Shown: positions 36,365 through 45,342, counted from the stretch's first letter. The stretch is 64,000 bases of DNA from Fibrobacter sp. (GCA_017412605.1 JAFPWY010000012.1:1-64000); one strand, 5' to 3'. Notes: generated by a model not told the origin, from the sequence alone. Numbers and translations: made by a program.

Positions 36365-37807
36365 GTGGAAAATACCGTTACTTTATTGAATTTGTCGTCG
36401 TCGCCGTGGCTTCGTGTTCTTGAGTACGTTCGGTCGAAGTGCAATGAGTTTGGTTTGGCTTTTTTGGATGCGGTCGGCTTTGAAGGTATCCAGGACGGAT
36501 ACGCCCAGCTGACCGTGCCCGACACGTTCCGCGCGACATGGCTAGATAGCCATTATGGCGATTTGTTCCGCAAGGCGTTCAGCGCCGTACTCGGTTCCGA
36601 GTTTGTTGACTACACCATCCGCCTTTTGGCTCCGTCTCCGGCTGTTCCCGAGATGAAGCTTGCTACGCCGCCGGTCGTGCGCCCGGTTGTCAAGGCTCGG
36701 GTCAAGCAGCCGGCCAGTGAAGGTCTCAAACTGTACGCCCGGTTCACTTTTGACAACTTTGTCGAGGGATCGTGCAATTCCACGGCACTTCGTGCATGCA
36801 AGACTGTTTCCGAAAATCCCGGTAACCCGTCGCTCAATCCTTTGTTTGTCTATGGGGCTTCGGGCCTCGGCAAGACGCACCTGCTGCAGTCCATTGCCGC
36901 CGACCTGGTTGCAAAAAGGCCGGAGATGCGCATTACGTACTGTCATGCCGCAGATTTCCTCCGCGATTATACGGGCATTTACAAGAAACCTTCGGAATCC
37001 CGTCAGAACCAGGAAAAGTTTGAACAACGTTATATGGGCTGCGACTGCCTGTTGCTCGATGATATCCAGTGGATAGAACAGGGCGAGAAGACGCTTGAAA
37101 AACTCTTCTCCTTGGTGGCGTACCTGCGTTCGCATGGCAAGCAGGTGGTCATCTCGTGCGACCGCCATCCTTCCAGTTTCTGTGCTGGCGAGGTGTCTAC
37201 GCCGAATCGCAAGTCGGCTATCCCGCACATCTCCAAGACCTTCCTTGCTCAGCTGGAATCCTGCGTAGCCGTTGGGCTGGACGAGCCCGATATGACGACG
37301 CGTCTGAATCTCATCGAGAAAAAATCTATGCACGTGCCTTTCGTGGACCGTGACCGCGAAGAGATTTGCCGGTTCCTCTCTGTCCCGCCGCGCAGCAATG
37401 TCCGCGATATCGAGGGGTTGATCAACTGGCTCGATGCGATGCACACTTTGAATGGTGTCGAACTGGATTTTGCCTGTGTCAAGCGGCTGATGGGCGATTG
37501 CAAGAATGGCGGTGCCGGTACGGCGCTTACCGTCAGGAGCATTGCCGATACGGTCGCGTTCCAGTTCAACGTGGATTTTCTGGCGCTTGCCTCGAAGCGT
37601 CAGGACGCAGCGGCCTCGGTCCCGCGCAAAGTGGCCATGATGCTTTGTCGCGAATATACTTCTGAGTCGCTTGTTTGTATTGGTGAAATGTTTAATCGCG
37701 ACTATGCCACTGTAATTGCCGCCTTGAAATCCCTTAAAGTGCAGATGGAAAAGGACGCTAGCCTGAGGAGGCGCGTCGAAGACATCCGCTACATGTTGGA
37801 AGCGTGA
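36365..37807 (+). CDS. dnaA: Divergent DnaA-family replication initiator
   Basis: This 480-residue protein has the DnaA domain order: N-terminal domain (1-90), Pro/Val/Lys-rich linker (91-118), AAA+ domain (about 120-375) and helix-turn-helix domain IV (about 385-480). Walker A is G-A-S-G-L-G-K-T (164-171) and Walker B is L-L-L-D-D (229-233). Two key sites differ. The box VII region that normally reads R-S-R-F lacks both arginines (E-S-C-V at about 298-301). The DNA-recognition motif R-D-H-T-T-V is R-D-Y-A-T-V (445-450). dnaN is not next to it. It may be the main initiator of this phylum or a second paralogue. It starts with GTG and overlaps the next gene. Confidence 0.85.
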   Translation: MENTVTLLNLSSSPWLRVLEYVRSKCNEFGLAFLDAVGFEGIQDGYAQLTVPDTFRATWLDSHYGDLFRKAFSAVLGSEFVDYTIRLLAPSPAVPEMKLATPPVVRPVVKARVKQPASEGLKLYARFTFDNFVEGSCNSTALRACKTVSENPGNPSLNPLFVYGASGLGKTHLLQSIAADLVAKRPEMRITYCHAADFLRDYTGIYKKPSESRQNQEKFEQRYMGCDCLLLDDIQWIEQGEKTLEKLFSLVAYLRSHGKQVVISCDRHPSSFCAGEVSTPNRKSAIPHISKTFLAQLESCVAVGLDEPDMTTRLNLIEKKSMHVPFVDRDREEICRFLSVPPRSNVRDIEGLINWLDAMHTLNGVELDFACVKRLMGDCKNGGAGTALTVRSIADTVAFQFNVDFLALASKRQDAAASVPRKVAMMLCREYTSESLVCIGEMFNRDYATVIAALKSLKVQMEKDASLRRRVEDIRYMLEA

Positions 37808-38682
37808 TGAAGGCACTGATTACGGGAGGTGCTGGCGTCGTAGGGAAGGCGCTTTGCAGGGAACTCCAGGCCCGTGGTGTGTGTGTTCGGGTCTTGGCCC
37901 TCCCCGGCGATACTTTGGCTAGTTCGCGAATCCCTTCGGGGGTGGAGCTGGTTTATGGAGACGTTACCCATTACGGTTCGCTCCGCCCCGCTTTTGATGA
38001 TGTCGACATGGTTTTTCATCTGGCGGCCATCCTCCTTTCTACGCAGCCCAGCGAGTTTGAACGGATCAATACGCAGGGGACGCGAAATGTTATATCGGCT
38101 TGCCAGGATGCGGGTGTTCGGCGCCTGCTTTACGTGTCGAGCATTTCTGTCACCTATCCGATTCTGACGCCCTATGGGCAGAGCAAACTGGACGGGGAAA
38201 GCCTTGTTCGGGAATCCGGTCTGGACTGGACCATCGTGAGGCCTACGCTGGTCATTGGCGACGGTGGCGGCATCGAGTTCAACATGTTCGCAAAATACGT
38301 GTCGCGGTTCCCGGTGTATTTCTTGCCGGGAGGGGGAATGGCGCTGAAGCGGCCTGTCCGCAGTGTCGACCTTGTCCAGGGAATTGCAGCTGCCGGGCTA
38401 GAAGAATGTGCCATCTGGAAGACGTATGCCTTGGCTGGTCCTTCGGTCATGACGATGGCGCAGATGGCGGAGGCCATTTTACGTATGCGCGGACTCAAGC
38501 ACCGGATGCTTAAACTGCCGTGGTGGCTTTGCAAGCGGCTTGCTGTTCTGAGGGCGTGGATCGGCGGAAGCAGCGTGTCTGCGGAGCAGGCCCTGGCCGG
38601 TTTCCTCTACGATGCGGCACCGTCTATCGAAAACGCAGAAAAAGACCTCGGATATCACCCGAAATCGCCTTTTGATGCATAA
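37807..38682 (+). CDS. NAD-dependent epimerase/dehydratase (extended SDR)
   Basis: This 291-residue protein has an N-terminal Rossmann motif G-G-A-G-V-V-G and D-V near 52. The catalytic pair Y-G-Q-S-K lies near 120, after Ser in V-S-S-I-S. Members act on sugar nucleotides or steroid-like substrates. The start overlaps the dnaA stop (TGATG), so it is translated with dnaA, an unexpected pairing. Confidence 0.85.
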   Translation: MKALITGGAGVVGKALCRELQARGVCVRVLALPGDTLASSRIPSGVELVYGDVTHYGSLRPAFDDVDMVFHLAAILLSTQPSEFERINTQGTRNVISACQDAGVRRLLYVSSISVTYPILTPYGQSKLDGESLVRESGLDWTIVRPTLVIGDGGGIEFNMFAKYVSRFPVYFLPGGGMALKRPVRSVDLVQGIAAAGLEECAIWKTYALAGPSVMTMAQMAEAILRMRGLKHRMLKLPWWLCKRLAVLRAWIGGSSVSAEQALAGFLYDAAPSIENAEKDLGYHPKSPFDA

Positions 38683-38768
38683 ATCGCCATTTTTCATGAA
38701 AAAAATTTTTTTCGTGAGCCGTTTTTGTGTATATTCTTAGTGTAGAATTATAACACAGGCTTTGTACT

Positions 38769-39917
38769 ATGAAATTGCACTATCTTTTGGCCGGATGCGT
38801 GGCCGCCACACTCGCCTTTACAGGCTGTGGTTCCGATTCCAGTTCTGATACTTCCATCGACCGCGAGGATGTTTCTTCCTCCTCTTCCAGCATTGAAGCG
38901 CAGTCGTCTTCGTCCAAGAAGGTGTCCTCTTCTTCTGAAAAGAAGGAAGAGCCTGATGGAGTCCGTGCGGCAACTCTCGACGACCTTTCTCGCAATATGC
39001 TGCTCGATATTGACGGGCACAATGTCCACATGGTTGCCGGATCCAAGAAGGGTATGTTCTCGTTCTGGGTCGTCGATACGGGCGAGGTGGTCGTGGTGAG
39101 TGACTTCGAGGGCGGAGTTATCTCCATTGACGAAGACAATTCTGCAACCTCCATCATCAATAAGCTGGACGATAAATATTTCCTCGCCAAGATGGCTAAG
39201 GGCATGACCATCAAGTTCACGGTGGATTCCGACACCCTACTGTATTCTGTGGATAAGGGCAAGGCCAAGGCGGTTCAGGTGGAACAGATCCCGGCCGGCA
39301 ACACCTATATCAGCAAGTACGACGATATGGTGGGCAAGAAGATTACATGCAAGTCCGGCGATACGACGGATGTCTACCGTTTCTACGATGGTCGTTACAC
39401 CATGGAAAGCTCTGCGGGTAAGAAGACTCTTCTGCTGGTGGGCGGATACGCCGATATCCATCGCGGCAAGCTTATCCTTGTGCCGGAATACTTCTCCGAT
39501 AACGTGATGTCGCTTTACATGTATGTCGTGTCCTCGTCGTTTGACCTCGATATACGAGGATGCTCCAGCGAGAAATTCAAGATCGCTAATGTCAAGGAAG
39601 CTGACCTTGCCGACAACTGGTACAGCTATGATAAGGATCTCAAGCTGGATTGGACTTTCGTCTTGCAAGATGATGGAACGTTCAATCTGGAAGGTCGCAG
39701 CAACGAGCCCGAACAGAAAAAGGCGGGTCTCTGGTCCCTTTATGGCGATGTGCTGCTGATGAGGGCTGAATCATGCCTTGACCCGAAATCTTGTGAGACG
39801 ATTGTCATGGGGAATATTGAGGACTTCGAGAAGGGCAAGGGCTTTACCTTCAAGCATTCTAGTGGAGAGGTTCCTCCGATGCCTACGGAGTGGGTTCTCC
39901 AGAAATATGAAGACTAA
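38769..39917 (+). CDS. Fibrobacter-type lipoprotein with a poly-Ser linker
   Basis: This 382-residue lipoprotein has lipobox A-F-T-G-C (Cys20) followed by Ser/Asp/Glu-rich runs up to residue 60, a feature shared with other Fibrobacter surface lipoproteins. The rest is a mixed alpha/beta region with no recognised domain. The segment with W-T-F-V-L-Q-D-D-G-T-F and G-L-W-S-L-Y-G-D is lipocalin-like in pattern but not diagnostic. Confidence 0.7.
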   Translation: MKLHYLLAGCVAATLAFTGCGSDSSSDTSIDREDVSSSSSSIEAQSSSSKKVSSSSEKKEEPDGVRAATLDDLSRNMLLDIDGHNVHMVAGSKKGMFSFWVVDTGEVVVVSDFEGGVISIDEDNSATSIINKLDDKYFLAKMAKGMTIKFTVDSDTLLYSVDKGKAKAVQVEQIPAGNTYISKYDDMVGKKITCKSGDTTDVYRFYDGRYTMESSAGKKTLLLVGGYADIHRGKLILVPEYFSDNVMSLYMYVVSSSFDLDIRGCSSEKFKIANVKEADLADNWYSYDKDLKLDWTFVLQDDGTFNLEGRSNEPEQKKAGLWSLYGDVLLMRAESCLDPKSCETIVMGNIEDFEKGKGFTFKHSSGEVPPMPTEWVLQKYED

Positions 39918-39923
39918 TTTTTT

Positions 39924-40343
39924 ATGGAAAAATTTGCTCGCACTTTAAGGTCGTTAATCTTTTTATGCATTCTCTTTTCTTCCTTCGCTTTTGCGCAGGA
40001 GGAAAAGGCCCCTTCCGAAGGTGTGGTCCCCGCTGCGGAGGTCGCTGCCGAGCTGAGCGTCCGCGACAGCGTTATGGCTGCCCGCGAAAATGCCTGCAAG
40101 GCCGAGACGGATTCCCTGCGTACGGCAATTGAGTCCGAACAGGCCAAGAGCGCCAACTGGGAGCAGAGCTACAATACGGTAAAGCAGGACAACTCGGTTT
40201 GCCAGCAGGCGCTGCGTGTCGCAATTGATTCTAGGACGAACAAGGATGGTTCTGTGAAGAAAGAAGCCGCTATGATGTCCGCGTCTTCTTTTCTAGGTGG
40301 TGTTTTAATGGGGATGCTTTTGTTTTGGTTGATTCTCGATTAA
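39924..40343 (+). CDS. Exported coiled-coil protein with a C-terminal membrane helix
   Basis: The product has 139 residues with a signal peptide ending S-F-A-F-A-Q. A helical region with two cysteines (about 50-100) follows, then one C-terminal membrane segment (about 117-138, with G-G-V-L-M-G-M). No family is recognised. It lies 6 bases after the lipoprotein gene and 21 before the next, suggesting one transcript. Confidence 0.6.
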   Translation: MEKFARTLRSLIFLCILFSSFAFAQEEKAPSEGVVPAAEVAAELSVRDSVMAARENACKAETDSLRTAIESEQAKSANWEQSYNTVKQDNSVCQQALRVAIDSRTNKDGSVKKEAAMMSASSFLGGVLMGMLLFWLILD

Positions 40344-40364
40344 CAAAATAGGAATGAGGTTGGT

Positions 40365-41900
40365 ATGAGAAAAATTGGCATCGTCATAACTACAGCGCTT
40401 GCTGCCAGTTTGTCTTTTGCTGCTGGTCCCGATGCATCCCCGGTGTTCCAGATGGGCAAGTTGCTTGCCCCGTTGGGCTCGGTATCCATGAAGACTGCGG
40501 AAATTGCGGCGTATATGCCCGATTTGAAAAAGTTGTTCGTGGTGGGTGACGAGCCCATCATGGAAGTCGTTTCGCTCGACAAGCCCGAACAGCCCAAAGT
40601 CCTGGGTGCGATGAAACTCATGGGCCGCGGTTCCAGCGTGAGTGTGTTCGACAACTTCGTTGCGGTGAGTGAGATTGCCGATCCCGAGCAGGATCCTGGC
40701 TATGTCGAAATTTTCCAGATCGTCGAGGACGTGCCGAGGAAGGTCGGGTCGTACAAGGTGTGCTCCCAGCCGGACATGCTTACATATACGCCCAACGGCA
40801 AGAACATTCTCGTCGCGTGCGAGGGTTCCCCGAACAAGGACATGAGCGTGGATCCGGAAGGTGCCATTGCCATTTTGACGCCTGGACGTTTGAACAAGAA
40901 GGATTCCCTGCTGGTCAAGGTCAGTATCGTCAACTTCAAGAAACTTAAGGACAGCGACTTGATGGATGATGGCGTGCGTACGATTGGGACCAATCCCTAT
41001 GCGCAGACGCTTGAACCCGAGTATATCACGGTTTCCAAGGATTCCAAGACGGCGTGGGTTAGCCTGCAGGAAAACAACGCCATCGCGAAGATCAACATTC
41101 CCGCAAAGAAGGTTGTCGGTGTGTTCCCGCTGGGAACCGTGGATCATTCGAAGCCTGGCTTTGGCGTGGATGTGCGCAAGAACGGAAGCATCGGGATTGA
41201 GAACGTGCCTGTGCGCGGATTGCGTCAGCCGGACGGCATCAGCTATTTCGAGGCGGACGGAAAACCATATATCATCACGGCGAACGAAGGTGCCGAAAGT
41301 GACGACTTTAAGGCTTGGACCGACGTGACGAATGCTTTGTCGATGTTTGAACGGGGACGCCTTGATGAGGATAAGTTCAACGGCGAAGCGCTCAGTGCGC
41401 TCAAGACTTTGAAAATCAGCAGCACGGACTTCTGTGCCGAAGGGCAGAGAAAGTGCCCTTACGTTTACAGCTTTGGTTCTCGCTCCATCAGCATCTTTGA
41501 TGCGAACAAGGGCGAACTCGTGTGGGATTCCGGGGACAAGATTGAACAGATGCTCGCTACGGTCGCTCCGGATTACTTTAACTGGAATTCCAAGAAGGAC
41601 AAGGTCAAGAAGGATGCGCGCAGCGATAACAAGGGTTGCGAACCTGAAAACGTTGTCGTGGGCATGATCGGGAACCATCGCCTCGCCTTTGTCGGCCTGG
41701 AAAGGATGAGCGGCGTTGTCGTGTTCAACATCACGAACCTCGACAACCCGAAGATTATCGACTACTACATGGATCCGAAGGACCGTGGTCCTGAAGGCCT
41801 GCTGTTCATCCCCGAGGAACAGAGCCCCGTTCCCGGCAAGGCGCTGTTAGTCGTCGGTTACGAATACAGCAAGACGCTCACGATTTATACAGTGAAGTAG
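40365..41900 (+). CDS. Choice-of-anchor I domain protein
   Basis: This 511-residue exported protein (signal ending S-F-A-A-G) has a beta-propeller-like body. Marks include E-P-E-Y-I-T-V-S-x-D, A-W-V-S-L-Q-E-N-N-A-I-A, the I-T-A-N-E-G-A-E-S-D-D segment, and the C-terminal G-P-E-G-L-L-F-I with L-V-V-G-Y-E-Y-S-K-T. These fit the choice-of-anchor I family, found on secreted proteins with varied C-terminal anchors. No catalytic function is established for the family. Confidence 0.8.
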   Translation: MRKIGIVITTALAASLSFAAGPDASPVFQMGKLLAPLGSVSMKTAEIAAYMPDLKKLFVVGDEPIMEVVSLDKPEQPKVLGAMKLMGRGSSVSVFDNFVAVSEIADPEQDPGYVEIFQIVEDVPRKVGSYKVCSQPDMLTYTPNGKNILVACEGSPNKDMSVDPEGAIAILTPGRLNKKDSLLVKVSIVNFKKLKDSDLMDDGVRTIGTNPYAQTLEPEYITVSKDSKTAWVSLQENNAIAKINIPAKKVVGVFPLGTVDHSKPGFGVDVRKNGSIGIENVPVRGLRQPDGISYFEADGKPYIITANEGAESDDFKAWTDVTNALSMFERGRLDEDKFNGEALSALKTLKISSTDFCAEGQRKCPYVYSFGSRSISIFDANKGELVWDSGDKIEQMLATVAPDYFNWNSKKDKVKKDARSDNKGCEPENVVVGMIGNHRLAFVGLERMSGVVVFNITNLDNPKIIDYYMDPKDRGPEGLLFIPEEQSPVPGKALLVVGYEYSKTLTIYTVK

Positions 41901-42098
41901 GTGTGAGGTCGGTCGCCTTCGGCGACCTTTGAGTGATGAGGTCGCCTTGTTACACAAGGCTATGAGAAAAAGTTTGGCGACGATGCCGTAATTCAAGACT
42001 TGCTAATTGATTGGCATAGTCGCTGTTATGTCTTTGGGTAGACCTCGAAGGCTCTTTAGCGCCAAGCTCATAGCTCATAGCTCAAAGCTCAATGCTCT
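41901..42098. repeat. Hairpin and heptad array between the choice-of-anchor gene and hrpB
   Basis: A perfect GGTCGCC-TTC-GGCGACC hairpin lies at 41911-41927, followed by a TTT run, and could end the plus-strand transcript. Heptads of the type GCTCATA run over about 42067-42096. The hrpB stop codon (42082-42084, minus strand) lies inside this array. Confidence 0.75.
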
Positions 42099-44697
42099 CT
42101 GGCCATGGGTGCTTGGGGTAGCGGCCGCGCAATTCCTTGCGCACTTCGGCGTAGGTGTTTTGCCAGAATCCTGTTAAGTCCCAAGTCTTTTGGATAGTGC
42201 GGAAGTTCGGTGCGAGGATGTCGTACCGGACTTTTAATTTGCCGTCGGCAATCTTGTGTTCGCCGCGGAGTTGCATGAAGTCCTCGATACGCGCTGAAAT
42301 CTCGACGAGGACGCCTTCGATACTTTGTACGGACTTTCCGCTGTCATCGATGGCAACAGCCTGGTAGCTGTACCGCGCGCGCTTGCCGTTGGGGAGCACG
42401 TAATGGTCGGGGAAGGTCTTGTTTAACCAGGCGAGCATGGACTTGCCGAAGTATTCTTCAACGATGTTCCTGTAGCGGCTTTCGTCGATGTCGCGCAGCA
42501 AAAAGATTCCGCTTGCGAATTCGTCAAAGATCAGTTCCATGTCCTCTTCGTTGAATTCGGGCAGGCCATATTCGGGATAGAGCTTGGCGGCAAGGCGCAT
42601 CTTGATGAGTTGCGTCTGCATTTGCTCGGTGCGATAGCGGCCGCTCCAGTTTTCCTTTTCAATCTTTTCTCGCCAGGCGTTGACGGTGAGTTCCTTGAGC
42701 TTGGCAAGCACCTTGGGCGAGGCTTCCTGCGGGATGATTTCCTTGCGGGAAAGTTCTGTCGTGGTGCCGTCGGCATTTTCGGTTTCGCTGATTTCTACGC
42801 CGATGAACCGTTCCTGGCCGCTGCGCCACAGGAGCTCGTAGCGTGTCTTGGCGGTGTTCCCGCCGAGCATGTCCTGGGTGATGGGGGCGTACAGGTTGAC
42901 TTTGAGTTCGGACTTGCTGCCGCCACCGGTGCGTAACATCGTGAGCGCGAGGATAGCGTAAGGCGGCTCTGCGACTTGCAGGCGGATGATGTTCTGGTTT
43001 GCAAGTTTGTATGCGGAACCGCTCGGCGTGGCGAGTCTGTCGGGGAAAGCCTTTAAGAGGTTGAGAGCTACGAGGTTTGAGGTCGTCGCTTCGCTCCTTT
43101 GAGGTGTGGGGCTCGCGACCTGGTCCCGGTAGTCCCGCAGTTGCCGGAGTGTAAAGCTCACTTCGCGCGGGACGTTGATGCTCTTGGAAAGCGTGTCGGC
43201 GGCAAGCGTCAGGATGTCCTGCGGTACCTTGGATTTCTGCAGCGTTTCGGTGCCGGAGTGAACCCAGGCGAGAGCGGCTAGCAAAAGGTCGGGGAGGTCG
43301 GCCTGGCTCTGCGCCGAGGCAAGAAGCAGGGCGAGCGGGATGCTTGAAACAGGCGTGCGGATGGCTTTGAGCCCGAGTTCTGTGATGGCTTCGTCCTTGA
43401 GCATCCCGAAACCTTCGAGAAGTTTGGTCGCCGCAATCTTGCGTGCTTCCGGAATGGGGGTGGGTAGTTCTAGTTGAGATTGCTTTGCTTCGCTCGCAAT
43501 GACAATGTTGCTGCGCTCCTCGCTCCTCGCTCCACGAGCCTTGAACCTCTCTAACGCTGCCTTCTGCAGCAGCAATTCCGACGGCTCGATTTGCAATACT
43601 TCGGGCACGATTCCCCTGGGCATGCGTGTCTCGGAATCCTCGCTCCAGAGGCGGATGGCGCAGCCATTCTGCGTACGGCCGCTACGGCCGCTGCGCTGGA
43701 TGGCGTTCTGCATCGAGATGGGGAGCGTGCGCAACACGTTCACCTTCTCGCTGTCGTCGTAAAGGCTCACGCGTTCGATACCACTGTCGACGACGCCGGT
43801 GACGTTTGGGACGGTGATGGAGGTTTCGGCGATGTTCGTGGTGAAGATGACGCGCGGACGTTCGGTGACTTCAAAGATGCGGTCTTGCGTTTCGCGGTCT
43901 TGCCCGCCGTAGAGCTCCAGGAATTCGGCGCAGTTGTTGCCGAGCGCTTCGGAGGCGGCGCTGTGGCAGCGGGCGATTTCGGCCTTGCCCGGCAGGAATA
44001 CCAGCGTGGTCTGCCAGATGTTGTTGCGGTAGAGTGTCCGGAGAGCCCGCACCACTTCGGCGTCAATGCCTACACCCGAAACGAGCGAATTGCCGGTGGC
44101 CGGGGCCTGGTGGATAATTTGTACGGGAAACAGCGGGTGGCCGAGCTGTAGGCATTTGACGCCGAGAACCGCTTCGAGTTCCTCGCGGTTCAGCGCCGCC
44201 GACATCACCGCAACCCTCGGTAAGGTCCCTGAACTAGTCGAAGGGCCGTCCATCTTTCGTCTTTCGTCTTTCGTCTTTCGTCTATTGAAATACGCGAACA
44301 GCAAATCCATGTCGGCCTTGCGCTCGTGGTACTCGTCGAACACGACCCAGTCGGCGTCCATCTTGCCGTGCAGGAGTTCCTGCAAGAAGTTTCCGTATGT
44401 CTGGAAGAGGATGCGAGTGCCTTCGCTCTTGCAGCTGTCCTGCCGGAACTGGTAGCCGACCGTCTTGCCGCAGGGCTCGCCGTGGAGTTTTGCAGAAAAC
44501 TGCGCTAGCGAGAGTGCCGCGATACGGCGGGGCTGCAACACGACGATGCGCCCCTTGCAGTGCTTGCTTAAAAAGTAGGGGATGAACAACGACTTGCCCG
44601 AACCCGTGGGCGCCTCGATAAGTAGGTTGCGGGACGCTTCAAGCGCCGCTTCCAGCTTTCCTTCTTCTTCCGCGAGTGCAAGGTCGTTATAGGTCAT
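42082..44697 (-). CDS. hrpB: ATP-dependent helicase HrpB
   Basis: This 871-residue DExH helicase shows Walker A A-P-T-G-S-G-K-S (29-36), D-E-Y-H at 121-124 (HrpB-type variant of DEAH), S-A-A, and motif VI Q-R-S-G-R-S-G-R (334-341). The HrpB C-terminal domains follow. Three segments look like in-frame repeat insertions rather than conserved sequence: about residues 141-160 (Lys/Arg-rich, then G-P-S-T-S-S-G-T), 386-410 (N-I-V-I-A-S-E-A-K-Q-S-Q) and about 526-540. All three coincide with heptad or dispersed repeats at the DNA level. Its cellular role is unclear even in E. coli. Confidence 0.9.
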   Translation of the reverse strand: MTYNDLALAEEEGKLEAALEASRNLLIEAPTGSGKSLFIPYFLSKHCKGRIVVLQPRRIAALSLAQFSAKLHGEPCGKTVGYQFRQDSCKSEGTRILFQTYGNFLQELLHGKMDADWVVFDEYHERKADMDLLFAYFNRRKTKDERRKMDGPSTSSGTLPRVAVMSAALNREELEAVLGVKCLQLGHPLFPVQIIHQAPATGNSLVSGVGIDAEVVRALRTLYRNNIWQTTLVFLPGKAEIARCHSAASEALGNNCAEFLELYGGQDRETQDRIFEVTERPRVIFTTNIAETSITVPNVTGVVDSGIERVSLYDDSEKVNVLRTLPISMQNAIQRSGRSGRTQNGCAIRLWSEDSETRMPRGIVPEVLQIEPSELLLQKAALERFKARGARSEERSNIVIASEAKQSQLELPTPIPEARKIAATKLLEGFGMLKDEAITELGLKAIRTPVSSIPLALLLASAQSQADLPDLLLAALAWVHSGTETLQKSKVPQDILTLAADTLSKSINVPREVSFTLRQLRDYRDQVASPTPQRSEATTSNLVALNLLKAFPDRLATPSGSAYKLANQNIIRLQVAEPPYAILALTMLRTGGGSKSELKVNLYAPITQDMLGGNTAKTRYELLWRSGQERFIGVEISETENADGTTTELSRKEIIPQEASPKVLAKLKELTVNAWREKIEKENWSGRYRTEQMQTQLIKMRLAAKLYPEYGLPEFNEEDMELIFDEFASGIFLLRDIDESRYRNIVEEYFGKSMLAWLNKTFPDHYVLPNGKRARYSYQAVAIDDSGKSVQSIEGVLVEISARIEDFMQLRGEHKIADGKLKVRYDILAPNFRTIQKTWDLTGFWQNTYAEVRKELRGRYPKHPWPESIEL
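43078..43122. repeat. In-frame dispersed repeat inside hrpB (third site)
   Basis: A GAGGTCG and CGACCT inverted pair surrounds a GCTTCGC core, resembling the hairpin element at 41901. It encodes a Ser/Thr/Pro-rich segment in HrpB. Confidence 0.45.
43476..43540. repeat. In-frame dispersed repeat and heptad array inside hrpB (second site)
   Basis: A GAGATTGC...GCAATGAC segment (43476-43503) is a variant of the 37-bp repeat found at 19391 and 45512. It is joined to units of the type CCTCGCT at 7-bp spacing (about 43511-43540). Read in frame on the minus strand, it gives the A-S-E-A-K-Q-S segment. Confidence 0.7.
44218..44282. repeat. In-frame heptad array inside hrpB: four exact CTTTCGT units
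   Basis: Four identical 7-bp CTTTCGT units run from 44254 to 44281, next to a C-T-A-G-T-C-G-A-A-G-G containing segment. They encode the Lys/Arg/Asp-rich insert at about residues 141-160 of HrpB. One unit gained or lost would shift the reading frame. Confidence 0.85.
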
Positions 44698-44704
44698 GAT
44701 GCGT

Positions 44705-44832
44705 TGCTAGACGAGAGGACGGACCTGCGGTCCTACAGACGAGAGACGAAAGAAAAATAATGGTGCTTCGCACAAGTACGAAAAAAAATCTCTCGTCTTT
44801 CGTCTACCAGCGAAGCGGTCTCTCGTCTAATT
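44705..44832. repeat. Inverted heptad arrays between hrpB and the next gene
   Basis: Units of GACGAGA/GACGAAA type (about 44705-44753) face units of CTCTCGT/CTTTCGT type (about 44791-44830). Between them are small hairpins GGACC-TGC-GGTCC (about 44715) and GTGC-TTC-GCAC (about 44763). The two sides can pair with each other. Confidence 0.75.
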
Positions 44833-44833
44833 T

Positions 44834-45298
44834 CTACCTCGGGTATTTCAGCTTTTCGCCAGTGGCTGCGTCCATGTAGGGCGGCTTGCCTTCGCGGAAC
44901 TTCTGGTTGATGACGAGGTTCTCGATACGGCGACGCAGTCCCTGTTCCGTCTTGCAGAAGAAGTACACGACCTTGTTCGTGCCGGGCACGAGGAACATGG
45001 CGAGTTTGTACTTCTGGCGGACGGCACGGCGGAAGAACATCATGTCCTCTTTCTTGGGAATGACGAGGTTGCTGCCTTCCTTGGTTTCGCAAATCATGTC
45101 GGCATCAGCGAGCAGGGCCTTGGACTTCTGCTTGAGGGCTGCGAAGTTCGGCTCGGTGTTCTTCTTGATGGTTTCGAGGCTGAACGCTCCACCACCTTCC
45201 TTGAGGGCCTTGCGGACGCCGCGGAAAGCGAACACGGCAAGGACGATGACGACCAGTGCGACAAGATACGGCCAGTAGTTGGCGAGAAAATCTAACAT
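44834..45298 (-). CDS. Single-pass membrane protein of unknown function
   Basis: The product has 154 residues with an N-terminal membrane helix (about 8-27) and a basic cytosolic domain. Pattern cues are L-E-T-I-K-K-N-T-E and M-F-F-R-R-A-V-R-Q-K-Y-K-L. There are conserved-looking cysteines but no recognisable motif. It is the only gene between the two repeat blocks at 44705 and 45343. Confidence 0.6.
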   Translation of the reverse strand: MLDFLANYWPYLVALVVIVLAVFAFRGVRKALKEGGGAFSLETIKKNTEPNFAALKQKSKALLADADMICETKEGSNLVIPKKEDMMFFRRAVRQKYKLAMFLVPGTNKVVYFFCKTEQGLRRRIENLVINQKFREGKPPYMDAATGEKLKYPR

Positions 45299-45342
45299 AG
45301 GGACCTCGGGGGTTCTGTTTTACGCCCGCAAATATAGAAAAA

